Notes: generated by a model from the sequence alone, not told the origin. Positions 43,893 to 57,401 are shown, counted from the stretch's first letter. The stretch: DNA of 64,000 bases from Psychrobacter immobilis (GCF_904846235.1 NZ_CAJGZN010000012.1:52132-116131), one strand, 5' to 3'. Program-made: numbers and translations.

Positions 43893-46136
43893 GTGGTAGA
43901 GATAACTAACAATCAGGGCAGTGGTGATGTTAACGATATGATCGACGTTAATAATGTTGAAGATGGCGCTAACGACAATATTGATAAAGAGATTAATGTA
44001 GATAATAGCCCAAATAATTTAGCAGAAATTGAATGGCAACGCTCAGAAGACGGCAGCTATTCACCCAGCAGTTATATCAATCGAGATTTGTCTTTATTAC
44101 AGTTTCATCTGCGTGTATTGGCGCAGGCAGCCAGTCCTCGTCACCCACTGCTTGAGCGCTTGTTTTTTCTCATTATTTTTTCATCCAATCTTGATGAATT
44201 CTTTGAGATACGTGTCGCTGGCATCATGCAAAAACTCAACATCGGTGATGTATCGACCAGTGCTCATGGCATGCGTCCTAGCGAAGTGCTAAACGAGATA
44301 TCTATTATCACTCATGCTGCAATCAGCGAGCAGTATCGTATTCTCAATGAAGATATTTTGCCCGCTCTTGCGCTCGAGGATATCCGCTACCTAAAACGTG
44401 ATGAGCTCAATGCCGAGCAGTCTGCATGGATGAAGCGTTATTTTACCGAGCAAGTTGTACCAGTATTGACACCGATTAGCATTGATCCTGCGCATCCATT
44501 CCCGCGTTTGGTCAATAAAAGCTTAAACTTTATTGCCACTTTAGAAGGCAAAGACGCCTTTGGACGTGATATTAACTTAGCGATTGTTCCAGCGCCGCGC
44601 AGTCTGCCGCGTGTGATTCGTCTGCCAGATGAGCTAACTGGTGGCAAAGAGCATCATGTGATGCTATCCGCTATCATTCATGAGCATATCGGTGAGCTAT
44701 TCCCTGGAATGAGTGTGACAGGTTGTCACCAATTTAGGCTGACACGTAATGCCGATTTAGATTTGGCCGATGATGTCGAAGATATTGCCAAAGCACTAGA
44801 AGGCGAGCTTGAAAACCGCCGCTTCGGTGATAAAGTACGTCTTGAGGTAACGACTGATTGTCCGACGCATATCAGTGAGTACTTGCTCAATGAGTTTGAA
44901 CTGCATGACAATCAGCTATACCGTGTCAATGGCCCCGTCAATCTGACGCGCTTGCTGTTTGATTTTAATATCCCAGCGCTGCGCTATCAGCCGTTTACCC
45001 ACGCCATACCCAAAGCATTTCGCCGAGAGATGGACAAGTCAGACAAATCGACCAGTATGTTTGCTGCCATGCGCAAAAGCGATGTGCTCGTGCATCATCC
45101 GTTTCATGCATTTTCTCCCATTATCAATTTGCTTTGGCAGGCAGCTAGCGACCCCAAAGTATTGGCAATCAAGCAGACACTATACCGCTCAGGTACCAAC
45201 TCAGAGATCGTTAAGGCACTGGCCGCCGCCGCTCGTAATGGCAAAGAAGTCACGGCCGTCATCGAGTTGCGTGCGCGTTTTGACGAAGCCTCTAATATTG
45301 CCGTTGCTAACTATTTGCAAGAGGCAGGCGCGGTCGTAGTTTACGGCATTGTCGGCTACAAAACCCATGCCAAGCTCATGCTAATCGTACGCCGCGAGGA
45401 CGATCGAATCCGTCGTTATGTTCATTTAGGCACTGGTAACTATCACGCGGCCAATGCCAAAGTCTATACGGACTATGGTCTGTTTAGCGCCGATCCTGAT
45501 ATCTCAGAAGATGTTCACAAGATATTCCAAGAGTTAACCGGCATGGGTAAGCCTGCCAACCTCAAAAAACTATTACATGCACCGTTTACTTTGCATGAGA
45601 AGTTGATGAGCTTTATCGATGATGAAATCACTCATGCCAAAGCGGGCAAACGTTCTCATATCATTATCAAGGCCAATGCGTTAACTGAGCGCCGTCTCAT
45701 TGATAAATTATACGATGCCTCGCAGGCAGGCGTTAATATTGAATTAATTCTGCGGTCGATGTGTTGTTTACGTCCACAAGTAAAAGGACTCTCTGAAAAC
45801 ATTACTGTGCGCTCTGTTATCGGTCGGTTTTTGGAGCATACGCGCGTTTATTATTTTTATAACGATGGTGATGAGCGTCTATACTGCGGTAGTGCAGACT
45901 GGATGGATCGTAACCTATTCCATCGTGTAGAAGTGGCGTTCCCGATTGAGAATAAAAAGCTATTTAAGCAGATTTATCAGGATGGCTTAATTAGCTACTT
46001 ACAGGATAATACGCAAGCGTGGACACTTGATGGCACTGGCGTTTGGCAGCAGTTACAGCCAGCAGCAGGTGAGGAGCCACACGTCGCACAAGAGCATTTA
46101 TTAAAAACGATTAATCGTGTCGAAGAGTCTAGCTAA
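43893..46136 (+). CDS. ppk: Polyphosphate kinase 1
   Basis: This 747-residue enzyme makes inorganic polyphosphate from ATP. The N-domain is visible with [17 protein letters not shown] and [13 protein letters not shown]; the catalytic phospholipase D-like half includes [11 protein letters not shown] with the active-site His, and [22 protein letters not shown] short Asp/Asn-rich N-terminal extension (about 45 residues) precedes the family domain. The start is GTG at 43893, eight bases after AAGGAG. Polyphosphate supports stress survival, and the small acidic proteins follow. A terminator lies at 46186-46220. Confidence 0.95.
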   Translation: MVEITNNQGSGDVNDMIDVNNVEDGANDNIDKEINVDNSPNNLAEIEWQRSEDGSYSPSSYINRDLSLLQFHLRVLAQAASPRHPLLERLFFLIIFSSNLDEFFEIRVAGIMQKLNIGDVSTSAHGMRPSEVLNEISIITHAAISEQYRILNEDILPALALEDIRYLKRDELNAEQSAWMKRYFTEQVVPVLTPISIDPAHPFPRLVNKSLNFIATLEGKDAFGRDINLAIVPAPRSLPRVIRLPDELTGGKEHHVMLSAIIHEHIGELFPGMSVTGCHQFRLTRNADLDLADDVEDIAKALEGELENRRFGDKVRLEVTTDCPTHISEYLLNEFELHDNQLYRVNGPVNLTRLLFDFNIPALRYQPFTHAIPKAFRREMDKSDKSTSMFAAMRKSDVLVHHPFHAFSPIINLLWQAASDPKVLAIKQTLYRSGTNSEIVKALAAAARNGKEVTAVIELRARFDEASNIAVANYLQEAGAVVVYGIVGYKTHAKLMLIVRREDDRIRRYVHLGTGNYHAANAKVYTDYGLFSADPDISEDVHKIFQELTGMGKPANLKKLLHAPFTLHEKLMSFIDDEITHAKAGKRSHIIIKANALTERRLIDKLYDASQAGVNIELILRSMCCLRPQVKGLSENITVRSVIGRFLEHTRVYYFYNDGDERLYCGSADWMDRNLFHRVEVAFPIENKKLFKQIYQDGLISYLQDNTQAWTLDGTGVWQQLQPAAGEEPHVAQEHLLKTINRVEESS

Positions 46137-46451
46137 TTCTTAAAAGCACCTTTAGGCGATAATCAGCTATTCAATTATCTATCTGACCAAGCACTGGTAA
46201 ATACTGGTGCTTGGTTTTTTGTGCTCACCAACCGCAAAAGTTACAAACTGACTTGCAACCTCACAATTATTCACATATTGATACGGCAGTACACTGGTGC
46301 ATTACCCAAGGTCATACCTATAATTAATATCAATTCTGACGCTACTTGATAAGTATTGGTTACTCATTTGGGCGTTGGTACAGTCTTGAAACATATATCG
46401 ATTTAATGTTTTAAAACCATGTAATCAAATCATAAGAATAGGAAATAAATC
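46137..46451. other. Intergenic region upstream of acidic-protein cluster
   Basis: Apart from the ppk terminator, no gene was found in these 315 bases. The promoter of the four small genes is expected here. Confidence 0.5.
46186..46220 (+). terminator. Terminator after ppk
   Basis: ACCAAGCAC (46186-46194) pairs with GTGCTTGGT (46207-46215), followed by six T. Confidence 0.85.
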
Positions 46452-46622
46452 ATGAGTACTACTAACGATGACAATTCAGATATCAAGCAAGCTGCAGAAC
46501 AGGTAAATGGTCAGGAAGTTGAGAAGAACTTAGCAGAGAATAAAAAGGTTGATGCTCCTGAATCATTAAGCGAAGAAGAGCAAACGCCTTTTATCGATGA
46601 TGATCTACGTACTGATAAGTAA
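46452..46622 (+). CDS. Small acidic disordered protein (1 of 4)
   Basis: This frame encodes 56 residues, beginning MSTTNDDNSDIKQ and ending DDDLRTDK. It is strongly hydrophilic and acidic, with no hydrophobic segment or Cys, so it is probably intrinsically disordered. AGGA lies about eight bases before the ATG. It is the first of four similar, unrelated-by-sequence small proteins in one direction. I recognise no family. The group resembles hydrophilin-like stress proteins in composition only. Confidence 0.7.
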   Translation: MSTTNDDNSDIKQAAEQVNGQEVEKNLAENKKVDAPESLSEEEQTPFIDDDLRTDK

Positions 46623-46685
46623 TCTACGACATCAAACATCAAACATCGAATTAATAATAACAAATAATAAAGCGAGGGATACGCC

Positions 46686-46943
46686 ATGACTATGCAAGAA
46701 CCAGTAGTAACAGACACAGAAGAAAAGGTAATCGTGGATGACCCTGCTGCTAATGAGTTAGAAAACCCTAAAGATAGCTATGCAGGGCGCAAGCACAAGC
46801 CTGAAATCGATGGCCCTGAGCAAGACTCACAAGAGACCGACGAAGTTTATGCTGATCCACGTAAAGAAGAGAATCTTCCAGCTGGTGGCAAGAACGCAGC
46901 AGAACTAAGTGCCTACGACTTGAGCCAAAAAGGTAACGAGTAA
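46686..46943 (+). CDS. Small acidic disordered protein (2 of 4)
   Basis: This 85-residue protein is rich in Glu, Asp, Lys, Pro and Asn, without hydrophobic segments. The middle part reads as AGRKHKPEIDGPEQ and ends with GGKNAAELSAYDLSQKGNE, which may be a conserved C-terminal patch. AGGG precedes the ATG. The gene follows the first by 63 bases. No family was recognised, and the role may be in stress or desiccation by analogy with disordered proteins. Confidence 0.72.
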   Translation: MTMQEPVVTDTEEKVIVDDPAANELENPKDSYAGRKHKPEIDGPEQDSQETDEVYADPRKEENLPAGGKNAAELSAYDLSQKGNE

Positions 46944-47002
46944 AGGACTATAGATAACAGCGGGCTAACCAAATCGATAAAATTATAAATATAAAAGAGG
47001 AT

Positions 47003-47335
47003 ATGATAATGCAAGCCAAAGACTCAGCAATAGACAAGGCAAAGATACTAGGATCTGACGATCATAATGCAATTGAGAAAAATACCACTGAGAACAAAGG
47101 AACTGATACTTTTGATGAATCTGTGGTCGACTCAGAACACGTAAATGATAATGACAATCCAGCGCGCCAACCAGATCGCCGTGATCAAGAAGGAAGTACT
47201 GCATTTGACGATAATATTAATGAAGATACTGTCGGTAGTGCAGCACCAAAGAGTGAGGGTATTAATGATTTAAATCGTTATGCCAATATTGATAACGCAC
47301 AAACCCGTATCTTAAATCCTGATGAAAAAGATTAG
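47003..47335 (+). CDS. Small acidic disordered protein (3 of 4)
   Basis: This 110-residue protein is strongly hydrophilic, with many Asn and Asp (DEKD end) and an Arg/Gln stretch (ARQPDRRDQEGS). It begins MIMQAKDSAIDKAK after AGAGGAT. No hydrophobic segment or known motif is visible. It lies 59 bases after gene 2. The pattern suggests an intrinsically disordered protein. It could also start at the second Met. Confidence 0.72.
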   Translation: MIMQAKDSAIDKAKILGSDDHNAIEKNTTENKGTDTFDESVVDSEHVNDNDNPARQPDRRDQEGSTAFDDNINEDTVGSAAPKSEGINDLNRYANIDNAQTRILNPDEKD

Positions 47336-47407
47336 ATAGGTGTAAATCTCAAAAGATATATAGTGTTTCTTGGGTTAGACGAGTAATTATCATAGTAGGG
47401 AGTACCA

Positions 47408-47608
47408 ATGAATAACTCACATAACGAAAGCGTCAATAACGATCATAATTTGAAAGATGCAGATGACAATAATGGTATTGTTCCTGATGATGCATTACAG
47501 AAAGCAAATCCAGCCGCAGCAGAAAAGGCTACAGAAGATCATGATCCGCATAATGTCGCCAAGAGCAACAAACAGTATGACAGTCCATTGATGGAAGATA
47601 AAAAGTAA
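47408..47608 (+). CDS. Small acidic disordered protein (4 of 4)
   Basis: This 66-residue protein starts MNNSHNESVNNDHNLKD and ends with PLMEDKK. It is rich in Asn, Asp, His and Lys, and has no hydrophobic segment. GGGAG precedes the ATG. A strong bidirectional terminator follows at 47668-47724, closing the four-gene group. No family was recognised. Confidence 0.72.
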   Translation: MNNSHNESVNNDHNLKDADDNNGIVPDDALQKANPAAAEKATEDHDPHNVAKSNKQYDSPLMEDKK

Positions 47609-47667
47609 GAACTCACTACATCAATAGCTATTAGTATTTGTACATAAATAGGCATTTGCACATAGAT

Positions 47668-47726
47668 AAAAAGGCACTGTGTTTGATACGAGTTATATAC
47701 TCTTACCAAACACAGTGCCTTTTTTG
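47668..47726. terminator. Bidirectional terminator of acidic cluster and miaE
   Basis: A perfect 18-bp stem (47668-47685 with 47707-47724) with A and T runs on the two sides, between convergent genes. Confidence 0.92.
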
Positions 47727-47785
47727 CTTACTATATTTTTACTTTCTACATTATATAGATAGTAGGTTTAGGTAAAGAGTGGGCT

Positions 47786-48583
47786 TTAAGCAGGTGTACC
47801 ACTATGAAAACGTAGCTCAGCATCTGGGCTAATTATTAATTCAGCCTCTACTTCCTTAAAGAAAGCAACTCGCTCATCGATATTCTCATCTGACAATGAT
47901 TGAGCAAGCGCGAGATAATCCTCGAAATGACGGCTCTCTGACTTGAGTAGATAACGATAATATTTTGCTAAGCGTTCATCATCGATGACTTCGGCCAATG
48001 CTGCAAAACGCTCACAAGAGCGCGCCTCAATAAATGCCCCAATTATTAATACATCAACCATCGCTGCTGGCTCGTAAGTGCGTTTATGCTTCAACATACC
48101 TTTGGCGTAGCGTCCAGCACTTAGATATTTCCATTCCTGCCCACGCTCATTCATGATACCCAGTACTTGCTCGTAGTGCAGCATCTCTTCTCGTATCAGC
48201 TGTGCAAGTTTACGCTGCAAGTCATAAGAGAACTCATAACGAAATATCAAATTCATTGCAGTGCCAGCGGCCTTTTTTTCGCAGTTAGCATGGTCTTGAA
48301 TAATCATAGGTAGGTTTGCAATCGCGGCATCTACCCAAGATTGCGTGGTTCGAGCACCTAAAAAGTTATAAACAGGAGATAAATCTACTTTTATAGGAGT
48401 ACGTAAATGCGTAATATCGATGCTATCCTCTTCAGGCAGCTCTTTTTCGATTAGATCTTTTTCTGCACTATTATTTACAGTTTGAGAGATATTTTCTTCG
48501 ACAGAATTTTTCTCGATATTATCGTTATCTATCGTATTTGCTGTCGATTGTAATGTCGTGAGGTCTTGTTGATTGATAGTCAT
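47786..48583 (-). CDS. miaE: tRNA-(ms2io6A)-hydroxylase
   Basis: This 265-residue di-iron enzyme hydroxylates 2-methylthio-N6-isopentenyl-adenosine at position 37 of tRNA. The ferritin-like ligands are visible: Glu102 in CEKKAAGTAM, Glu133 and His136 in EEMLHYEQ, Glu186 in FIEARSCERF, and Glu216 with His219 in SESRHFEDY. An acidic extension of about 60 residues precedes the LRTPIKVDLSPVYNFL core. Its length is close to long MiaE forms. It is single and converges with the acidic-protein cluster. Assignment rests on these motifs. Confidence 0.88.
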   Translation of the reverse strand: MTINQQDLTTLQSTANTIDNDNIEKNSVEENISQTVNNSAEKDLIEKELPEEDSIDITHLRTPIKVDLSPVYNFLGARTTQSWVDAAIANLPMIIQDHANCEKKAAGTAMNLIFRYEFSYDLQRKLAQLIREEMLHYEQVLGIMNERGQEWKYLSAGRYAKGMLKHKRTYEPAAMVDVLIIGAFIEARSCERFAALAEVIDDERLAKYYRYLLKSESRHFEDYLALAQSLSDENIDERVAFFKEVEAELIISPDAELRFHSGTPA

Positions 48584-49133
48584 AGTCTAAGGAAGCTTTA
48601 TTTATGAATAGTAATACCAGTAATTATATCGTTAGTCTGACCTAGATACGATGCTAAATAACCGACAGTCACCAATAGGTATTTATTAATAGATAACGGT
48701 TAAGCATAATTAAAGGTATCAATGATTACTTACTGTTTATATTAATTTTGCTGCATCTAATTTCTAGATGATGATTATAGCTCCTAGAGTAGGCCACTTA
48801 TAGACTATCATTATTAAACAGCCTAAGTATTTACTTAGTGAATGGTGTTTCCTTGTTAATTTTATTATTTGATAGTAGGATGAGATTTTGCTATTTAAGC
48901 ATTTCGTCTTACTTTTATGATTCACTATTAGTAAAGAGTAAACCTGATATCAATAGATTGCCTTTTACTAGAACATCAAATTTGTAGATATATATTCTTA
49001 GAAAAACTAGAGAATCAAAGATTCCACAACGAATGAGATATGAACATTTAAACCTCATAAGATTAAAAAATCTTAAACAGTTACTGTCACAACTCAGTAT
49101 TAGTACCCCTCACGAACAGATAAGGATAACAAT
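48584..49133. other. Intergenic region miaE / glcB, no gene found
   Basis: About 550 AT-rich bases without a convincing gene or clear element. They must contain the divergent miaE and glcB promoters. glcB has a good AAGGAT-type site before the ATG. Confidence 0.5.
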
Positions 49134-51332
49134 ATGAGCCAGTCTTCTAACACCAATCGTATTCAAAAAGGCAGTCTTGCCATCGATCAGCAGTTATATG
49201 ACTTTATTGAAAACGAAGTACTACCGAAAGTCGGTGTGGATTCAGACGATTATTGGTCAGGTTTCGAAAAGGTTATTAAAGAGTTTACCCCGCGCAATAA
49301 AGCACTATTGGAAACTCGTGACAAGATCCAAGCACAGATTGATCAGTGGCATCTAGATAATCCTGCAAAAGATGGCGAAATCGATTATCCAGCTTATAAG
49401 ACATTCCTGCAAGAGATTGGTTATTTGCTACCTGAAGGCGAAGCATTTACGGTTGATACCAAAAACGTCGATGATGAAATTGCGCACATCGCAGGGCCGC
49501 AGCTAGTCGTACCAGTTCGTAACGCTCGTTATGCGCTTAACGCGACCAATGCGCGATGGGGTAGCTTATACGATGCTTTGTACGGCACCGATGTTATCAG
49601 TAGTGACAATGGCCAAGAAGCGGGTGGTAGCTATAATCCTACTCGCGGCGCTGCTGTTGTCGCTTACGCCAAAGCGTTCTTAGATAAGCACTTTACATTA
49701 GCATCAGGTTCTTACAATGATGTGACTGGTTTTAAAGTAGTCGATAGCAAGCTAGAAGTCGTACAAGGTGATAGCAGTACCGAGCTAAAAGATATGGCTA
49801 AGTTTGTTGGCTTTGTCGGGGAAGCTGAAGCTCCTACAGGAGTACTGTTAAAGAACAACGGTTTGCATGCTGAGATTCAAATCGACAGTAGTCATCCAGT
49901 GGGTAAAGACGATCCAGCGAATATCAAAGATGTACTGCTTGAATCTGCCATGACAGCTATTCAGGATTGTGAAGATTCAGTCGCTGCGGTAGATGCAGAA
50001 GAAAAAGTCGAAGTCTATCGTAATTGGCTTGGCTTGATGAATAGCGACCTACAAGAAACCTTTGAAAAAGGCGGCAAAACGCGTACACGTAAGCAAAACC
50101 CAGATCGTGAATATAACACGCCAGATGGTGGCAAGCTGATCTTGCCAGGTCGTTCGCTATTATTAATCCGTAATGTCGGTCACTTAATGCAGAACCCTGC
50201 GATCTTAGTTGATTTGGGCGATGGTCAAGAGCAAATATTTGAAGGCTTAATGGATGGTTTAATCACGCCACTATTATCACTTAATGATATTAAAGGCAAA
50301 AACGAGCTATCAAATTCGCGTCAAGGCTCAATGTATATCGTGAAGCCAAAAATGCATGGTCCTGAAGAAGTCAAAATGGCCAATGACTTATTTAATGCAT
50401 CTGAAGACCTGTTAGGTCTAGAGCGCAATACGCTCAAAATCGGCATCATGGACGAAGAGCGCCGTATGACGGTCAACTTAAAAGAAGCAATCCGCCAAGC
50501 CAAAGAGCGAGTTATCTTTATTAACACCGGCTTCTTAGATCGTACTGGTGATGAGATGCATACCAGCATGAATGCAGGTCCATTTGTACCAAAAGGCGAG
50601 ATGAAGTCGCAAGCATGGCAGCCTGCTTACGAGCAGTGGAACGTCGATATCGGTCTAGAGACAGGCCTACAAGGTCGCGCGCAAATTGGTAAAGGTATGT
50701 GGGCTAAGCCTGATGAAATGAAAGAGATGATGGATACTAAGGCTGCTCATCCTAAATCTGGCGCTAGCACTGCGTGGGTGCCATCACCAACGGGCGCTAC
50801 CTTGCATAGCATACACTATCATCAAGTGAGCGTAGCTGATGTACAAGACACGCTAAAATCACGCGAGCGTGCTAGCTTGGATGACATCTTGACCATTCCA
50901 TTAGCGAAAAATACCGATTGGACTGATGAAGAAAAGCAGCAAGAGCTTGAAAACAATGCTCAAGGTATCTTGGGTTATGTCGTACGCTGGGTAAATCAAG
51001 GCGTTGGTTGCTCCAAGGTGCCTGATATCAATGATGTCGGTCTCATGGAAGATCGTGCTACTTTGCGTATCTCAAGCCAACATATTGCTAATTGGTTGCA
51101 TCATGGCGTGGTTAGTGAGCAGCAAGTGATGGATACGATGAAACGCATGGCCAAGGTCGTCGATGAGCAGAATGCAGGCGATAATGACTATCAATCAATG
51201 GCAGATAACTTTGATAGCTCTTATGCATTCAAAGCCGCCTGCGATCTAGTATTCAAAGGACGCGCACAGCCTAGTGGTTATACTGAGCCATTGTTGCATC
51301 AAGCACGTTTGGATCTCAAAGCAAACGCTTAG
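49134..51332 (+). CDS. glcB: Malate synthase G
   Basis: This 732-residue enzyme condenses glyoxylate with acetyl-CoA to malate in the glyoxylate shunt. It has the long single-chain malate synthase G form. Landmarks are [22 protein letters not shown], the [16 protein letters not shown] stretch, and the active-site [12 protein letters not shown] and [14 protein letters not shown]. Length is standard. It stands alone with a terminator at 51448-51484. It fits growth on C2 compounds, with no isocitrate lyase seen in this window. Confidence 0.96.
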   Translation: MSQSSNTNRIQKGSLAIDQQLYDFIENEVLPKVGVDSDDYWSGFEKVIKEFTPRNKALLETRDKIQAQIDQWHLDNPAKDGEIDYPAYKTFLQEIGYLLPEGEAFTVDTKNVDDEIAHIAGPQLVVPVRNARYALNATNARWGSLYDALYGTDVISSDNGQEAGGSYNPTRGAAVVAYAKAFLDKHFTLASGSYNDVTGFKVVDSKLEVVQGDSSTELKDMAKFVGFVGEAEAPTGVLLKNNGLHAEIQIDSSHPVGKDDPANIKDVLLESAMTAIQDCEDSVAAVDAEEKVEVYRNWLGLMNSDLQETFEKGGKTRTRKQNPDREYNTPDGGKLILPGRSLLLIRNVGHLMQNPAILVDLGDGQEQIFEGLMDGLITPLLSLNDIKGKNELSNSRQGSMYIVKPKMHGPEEVKMANDLFNASEDLLGLERNTLKIGIMDEERRMTVNLKEAIRQAKERVIFINTGFLDRTGDEMHTSMNAGPFVPKGEMKSQAWQPAYEQWNVDIGLETGLQGRAQIGKGMWAKPDEMKEMMDTKAAHPKSGASTAWVPSPTGATLHSIHYHQVSVADVQDTLKSRERASLDDILTIPLAKNTDWTDEEKQQELENNAQGILGYVVRWVNQGVGCSKVPDINDVGLMEDRATLRISSQHIANWLHHGVVSEQQVMDTMKRMAKVVDEQNAGDNDYQSMADNFDSSYAFKAACDLVFKGRAQPSGYTEPLLHQARLDLKANA

Positions 51333-51940
51333 AACAATAGACCAAATATGACAGGTATCTAAGCATATTTGATGAGCAAGTATGCCAGTCAGTCTTGCTC
51401 GTTTGTAACTACCAAATGTGTCAAACATAAGTCAGAAACTGTCTTATGAGCGCTATTTGTGATAAATAAATAGCGCTCTTTTTTGGTATATTACTTAGTA
51501 TCTATTATGTGCGTTTAAGACTATTAGTAACGGTATTAACCAATATTATTCGTATCTAATTGAGTAAATAGAAGTTTTTTCACAATCGTTCAAATATAAG
51601 AAATCATCTGTTATTCGATAACGCGTGTATCGAAAAAGCAAAAAAATATGTTGCAAATTATGTCAAAGTTGTTATGCTTGTATTCGAAGTATGAGTTTGG
51701 TAACGGATGTTACGCACGGAGCAATAAAGACCAAACGTTACATGGCAGTTGCGTTGTTTAATCCCAGTCATGTGTGTCATGGTTTTTTACCTTACTGTAA
51801 TAGAAATTCGCCACACTTGTTTCTGACTAATCTCGGTAGCCAGTTACACATTATATCTTTGAGGATTTGTGACGATACCATTATGGGCGCCAGCTAATCA
51901 CAGCTTGCTCATTACTACAATTGTAAAGTGGAGATACCCC
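51333..51940. other. glcB / porin intergenic region, no gene found
   Basis: About 608 bases contain the glcB terminator and the porin promoter region. A small frame here (about 51625-51897) has no support as a protein. The end, GTAAAGTGGAGAT, is shared with the leader of the second porin gene. Confidence 0.6.
51448..51484 (+). terminator. Terminator after glcB
   Basis: Perfect 11-bp stem (51448-51458 with 51468-51478) followed by T's. Confidence 0.88.
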
Positions 51941-53050
51941 ATGAAAAAACTACTTTTAGCGACAGCAATCGCCGCCCTATCTGTATCTGCAGCACAGGCA
52001 GCACCTACCGTTTATGGTAAAGTATTCGTTACTACTGATTACGTTAATGCTGAAATTGATGGTCAGAATATGGATAATAATAACAGAATTAATGAAGACA
52101 ACGGTTCATTACAAGTTAATTCTAATCTTTCACGTTTAGGCTTCAGAGGCTCTGAAGCGATAACGGCCAACACTGACGTAATTTACCAATTAGAGTACGG
52201 CGTTAAAGTTGATGATAGTGGTAGCGATAACATTGGCTTCAAAAGTCGTGATACTTATTTAGGTTTAAAAAATAAAGACTTCGGTGAATTCCGCTTTGGT
52301 CGTAACTACACAGTCATTGACTATATCAATAACGTATCAGTTAATGAAGGTTATTGGGATAATCTTGGCTCTAGTACTCTGAACAACAACGACAGCTTTG
52401 CTAATATTTTGACCCCGACCGTTGGTAACCGTATCAATAATTCAATCGTTTGGAAAGCGCCTAAATACAATGACCTACCATTAGCGCTTGCGCTGATGTA
52501 TGGTGCTGATGAAGACTTTATATCTGAGAGTGATCGTGACGCAGGCTATGGTGCCTCATTGATGTTTGATCCAGGTACAGGCATTACCGCTGGTATTGCT
52601 TATGAGCAAGACATGAGTGTTAGTGGTGATATTATCCGTGGCAGTGCTAGCGTCGATTTAGGTAAATATATCGCAGCTCCTGTAAAGTTAGGCGTTCTAT
52701 ATCAAGAAGCTGACTATGCCGGTACTACTACTGCAACAGAGGACGGTTTAGTGGTGAGTGCTGAAATGGGTCTTTCGAATTTTGCCCGTCCAGCCTCTGT
52801 TTATATTCAGTATGACAAAACCGACAATATCAGTGGTCTTGAGAATAATGACTCAAATCAAGTCGTTGTAGGTGGCAAATATGCGTTTAAAAATAATATG
52901 ATCGCTCATGCCTATGCTGGTCTAAATTCAGCGGAATTAAACAATGGTCGTTTTGGTTCGAGAGACGAAGACGGCAATGTTAATGAAATCGACTTACGTG
53001 GTGATATTGATGTACTCGCTATCGGAGGAGGGATAGAATACTTATTTTAG
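51941..53050 (+). CDS. Gram-negative porin (first of tandem pair)
   Basis: This 369-residue protein has a signal peptide ending SAAQA (about residue 21) and a 16-strand porin barrel of the Neisseria/OmpC-like family. The repeated pattern LGLKNKDFGEFRFGRNY is visible in the middle. It ends in a terminal Phe (GGGIEYLF). I chose the ATG at 51941, which has GTGGAGAT upstream. It is close to the protein encoded next, so the pair is a tandem duplication. Such porins allow passive entry of small solutes; specificity is not predictable here. Confidence 0.9.
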   Translation: MKKLLLATAIAALSVSAAQAAPTVYGKVFVTTDYVNAEIDGQNMDNNNRINEDNGSLQVNSNLSRLGFRGSEAITANTDVIYQLEYGVKVDDSGSDNIGFKSRDTYLGLKNKDFGEFRFGRNYTVIDYINNVSVNEGYWDNLGSSTLNNNDSFANILTPTVGNRINNSIVWKAPKYNDLPLALALMYGADEDFISESDRDAGYGASLMFDPGTGITAGIAYEQDMSVSGDIIRGSASVDLGKYIAAPVKLGVLYQEADYAGTTTATEDGLVVSAEMGLSNFARPASVYIQYDKTDNISGLENNDSNQVVVGGKYAFKNNMIAHAYAGLNSAELNNGRFGSRDEDGNVNEIDLRGDIDVLAIGGGIEYLF

Positions 53051-53078
53051 TCTGAACCTTTAAACATCTAGTGTGTTC

Positions 53079-53108
53079 AAAAACTCATCCTTCGGAGTGA
53101 GTTTTTTT
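53079..53108 (+). terminator. Terminator after first porin
   Basis: AAAAACTCA with TGAGTTTTT arms and a TTCG apical region, followed by T's. It is near-identical to the one after the second porin. Confidence 0.85.
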
Positions 53109-53290
53109 ATGCGATAAAAAGATACAGTCTAAAATTAAGTAATGCGAATAGTTACAGGTATGTAAATTTTGTTTTTTCATCTTACTGTCATATTGGATTG
53201 CTATATTTATGTCTGACTAGTTCAGTAACTCTTTATATATCAGCTAACCTTAACCAATTTATCAAAAAAATTGTAAAGTGGAGATGTCTT

Positions 53291-54427
53291 TTGAAAAAAC
53301 TATTTTTAGCCTCATCAGTCGCAATGCTATTAGTATCTACAGCTCAAGCGGCACCGACTGTTTATGGCAAAGCATTTGTTACCGCCAACTATGTCAATGC
53401 TTCATTCGAACGAGAAGCTATGGACGATAGTAGTATAAGCATTAATGAAGACAACAGTTCAGTAGAAATCGCATCAAAATCTTCACGTATTGGTTTCAAA
53501 GGTTCTGAAGCCATGACTGCCAATACTGATGTGATCTACCAATTAGAGTATGGAATCAAGGTTGATGATAGTGGCAGCAGTAACATCGGTTTTAAAAGCC
53601 GTGATACTTATCTGGGTCTAAAGAATAAAGACCTTGGCGAATTCCGCTTTGGTCGTAACTACTCAGTCGTTGATTATATCGATAATGTCACGGTCAATGA
53701 AGGTTACTGGGACAATGTGGGTGCTAGTAGTTTAAGCAAAAATACACTAGCCAATGCTTTAACCTTAGCTGATGGTTACCGAGTTAATAACTCTATCGTC
53801 TGGAAAGCGCCTAAATACAATGAGTTACCATTAGAGCTTGCGTTGCAGTATGGTGCTGATGAAGACTTTATATCTGACGATAATAGTCGTGACAGCGGCT
53901 ATGGTGCCTCATTACTATTTAATCCAGGCAATGGCTTTACGGCTGGTGTTGCTTATCAGAGTGATCTGGCTACTAAAAATCCCAGTAGTACTAATACGGG
54001 CGGCGATATGATCCGTGGGACGGCTACTGTCGATCTAAGTAATTATGTTGCTTATCCAGTAAAAGTGGGCGCTCTATACCAACAAGCTGATTTTGATGAT
54101 ACTAATGAAACTGAAAAAGGATTGATATTAAGTGCTGAGATGGGTCTAAGTAACCTCGCTCGTCCAGCCTCAATATATGCACAGTACAATAAAACGGATA
54201 ACTTAAGAGGCATTAATGAAAATAATTCAGATCAAATCGTCGTAGGCGGTAAATATAGCTTTAGAAAGAATATAATTGCACATGCTTATGTCGGTAATAA
54301 CACTGCAGACTTAAAAAATGATCTTTTCATTGCTGGTCAAGATGACGGTGATAAAGATATTCTTGTCAGAGCGCGTGGTGATGCTAGCGTCTTCGTGGTC
54401 GGTGCTGGTCTAGAATACAAATTCTAA
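53291..54427 (+). CDS. Gram-negative porin (second of tandem pair), TTG start
   Basis: This 378-residue porin is closely related to the preceding one: the leader GTAAAGTGGAGAT, the signal peptide (KKLFLASSVAMLLVSTAQA) and most barrel strands align. In the aligned position of the first porin ATG this gene has TTG, 53291, with the same ribosome-binding site, so TTG is the likely start. A frame beginning at 53198 is only an in-frame extension of the leader. It also ends in a terminal Phe. Divergence is mainly in loops, suggesting altered solute range or surface exposure. Confidence 0.88.
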   Translation: MKKLFLASSVAMLLVSTAQAAPTVYGKAFVTANYVNASFEREAMDDSSISINEDNSSVEIASKSSRIGFKGSEAMTANTDVIYQLEYGIKVDDSGSSNIGFKSRDTYLGLKNKDLGEFRFGRNYSVVDYIDNVTVNEGYWDNVGASSLSKNTLANALTLADGYRVNNSIVWKAPKYNELPLELALQYGADEDFISDDNSRDSGYGASLLFNPGNGFTAGVAYQSDLATKNPSSTNTGGDMIRGTATVDLSNYVAYPVKVGALYQQADFDDTNETEKGLILSAEMGLSNLARPASIYAQYNKTDNLRGINENNSDQIVVGGKYSFRKNIIAHAYVGNNTADLKNDLFIAGQDDGDKDILVRARGDASVFVVGAGLEYKF

Positions 54428-54451
54428 TCTAAACATTAGAAAACGTATTAT

Positions 54452-54482
54452 AAAAAACTCATCCTTCGGGGTGAGTTTTTTT
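54452..54482 (+). terminator. Terminator after second porin
   Basis: Stem AAAAAACTCATCC-TTCG-GGGTGAGTTTTTT, with a UUCG-type tetraloop closed by C-G and a T run. Confidence 0.9.
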
Positions 54483-54564
54483 GTTGTGACCTTTTTAAAG
54501 CCGCAGTGGGTTATAATAGCTACGTATTTACGATGATTACGCACTTATGACAATTAAGCGTTAA

Positions 54565-56292
<1,728 letters not shown>

Positions 56293-56321
56293 GCATTATC
56301 GTACGACAGCTTGGTAATTAT

Positions 56322-56354
56322 AAAAAAGACTGATCTTCGGATTGGTCTTTTTTT
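56322..56354 (+). terminator. Terminator after pyrG
   Basis: A 12-bp stem (two wobble pairs) closed by a C(UUCG)G loop, followed by T's. Confidence 0.85.
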
Positions 56355-56360
56355 GTTTAA

Positions 56361-57374
<1,014 letters not shown>

Positions 57375-57401
57375 TACGGTACGTGATAAGAGGGCTATAC
57401 A

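Noticed and set aside
44959..45339. 126-residue frame inside ppk in another frame
   Set aside because: ppk is intact over this stretch and the alternative product has no family features.
46983..47204. 73-residue frame opposite small acidic protein 3
   Set aside because: It is antisense to a frame that has its own ribosome-binding site and fits the series of acidic proteins.
51625..51897. 90-residue frame in the leader region of the first porin
   Set aside because: Cys-rich with no recognisable motif and no ribosome-binding site; it is probably non-coding leader DNA.
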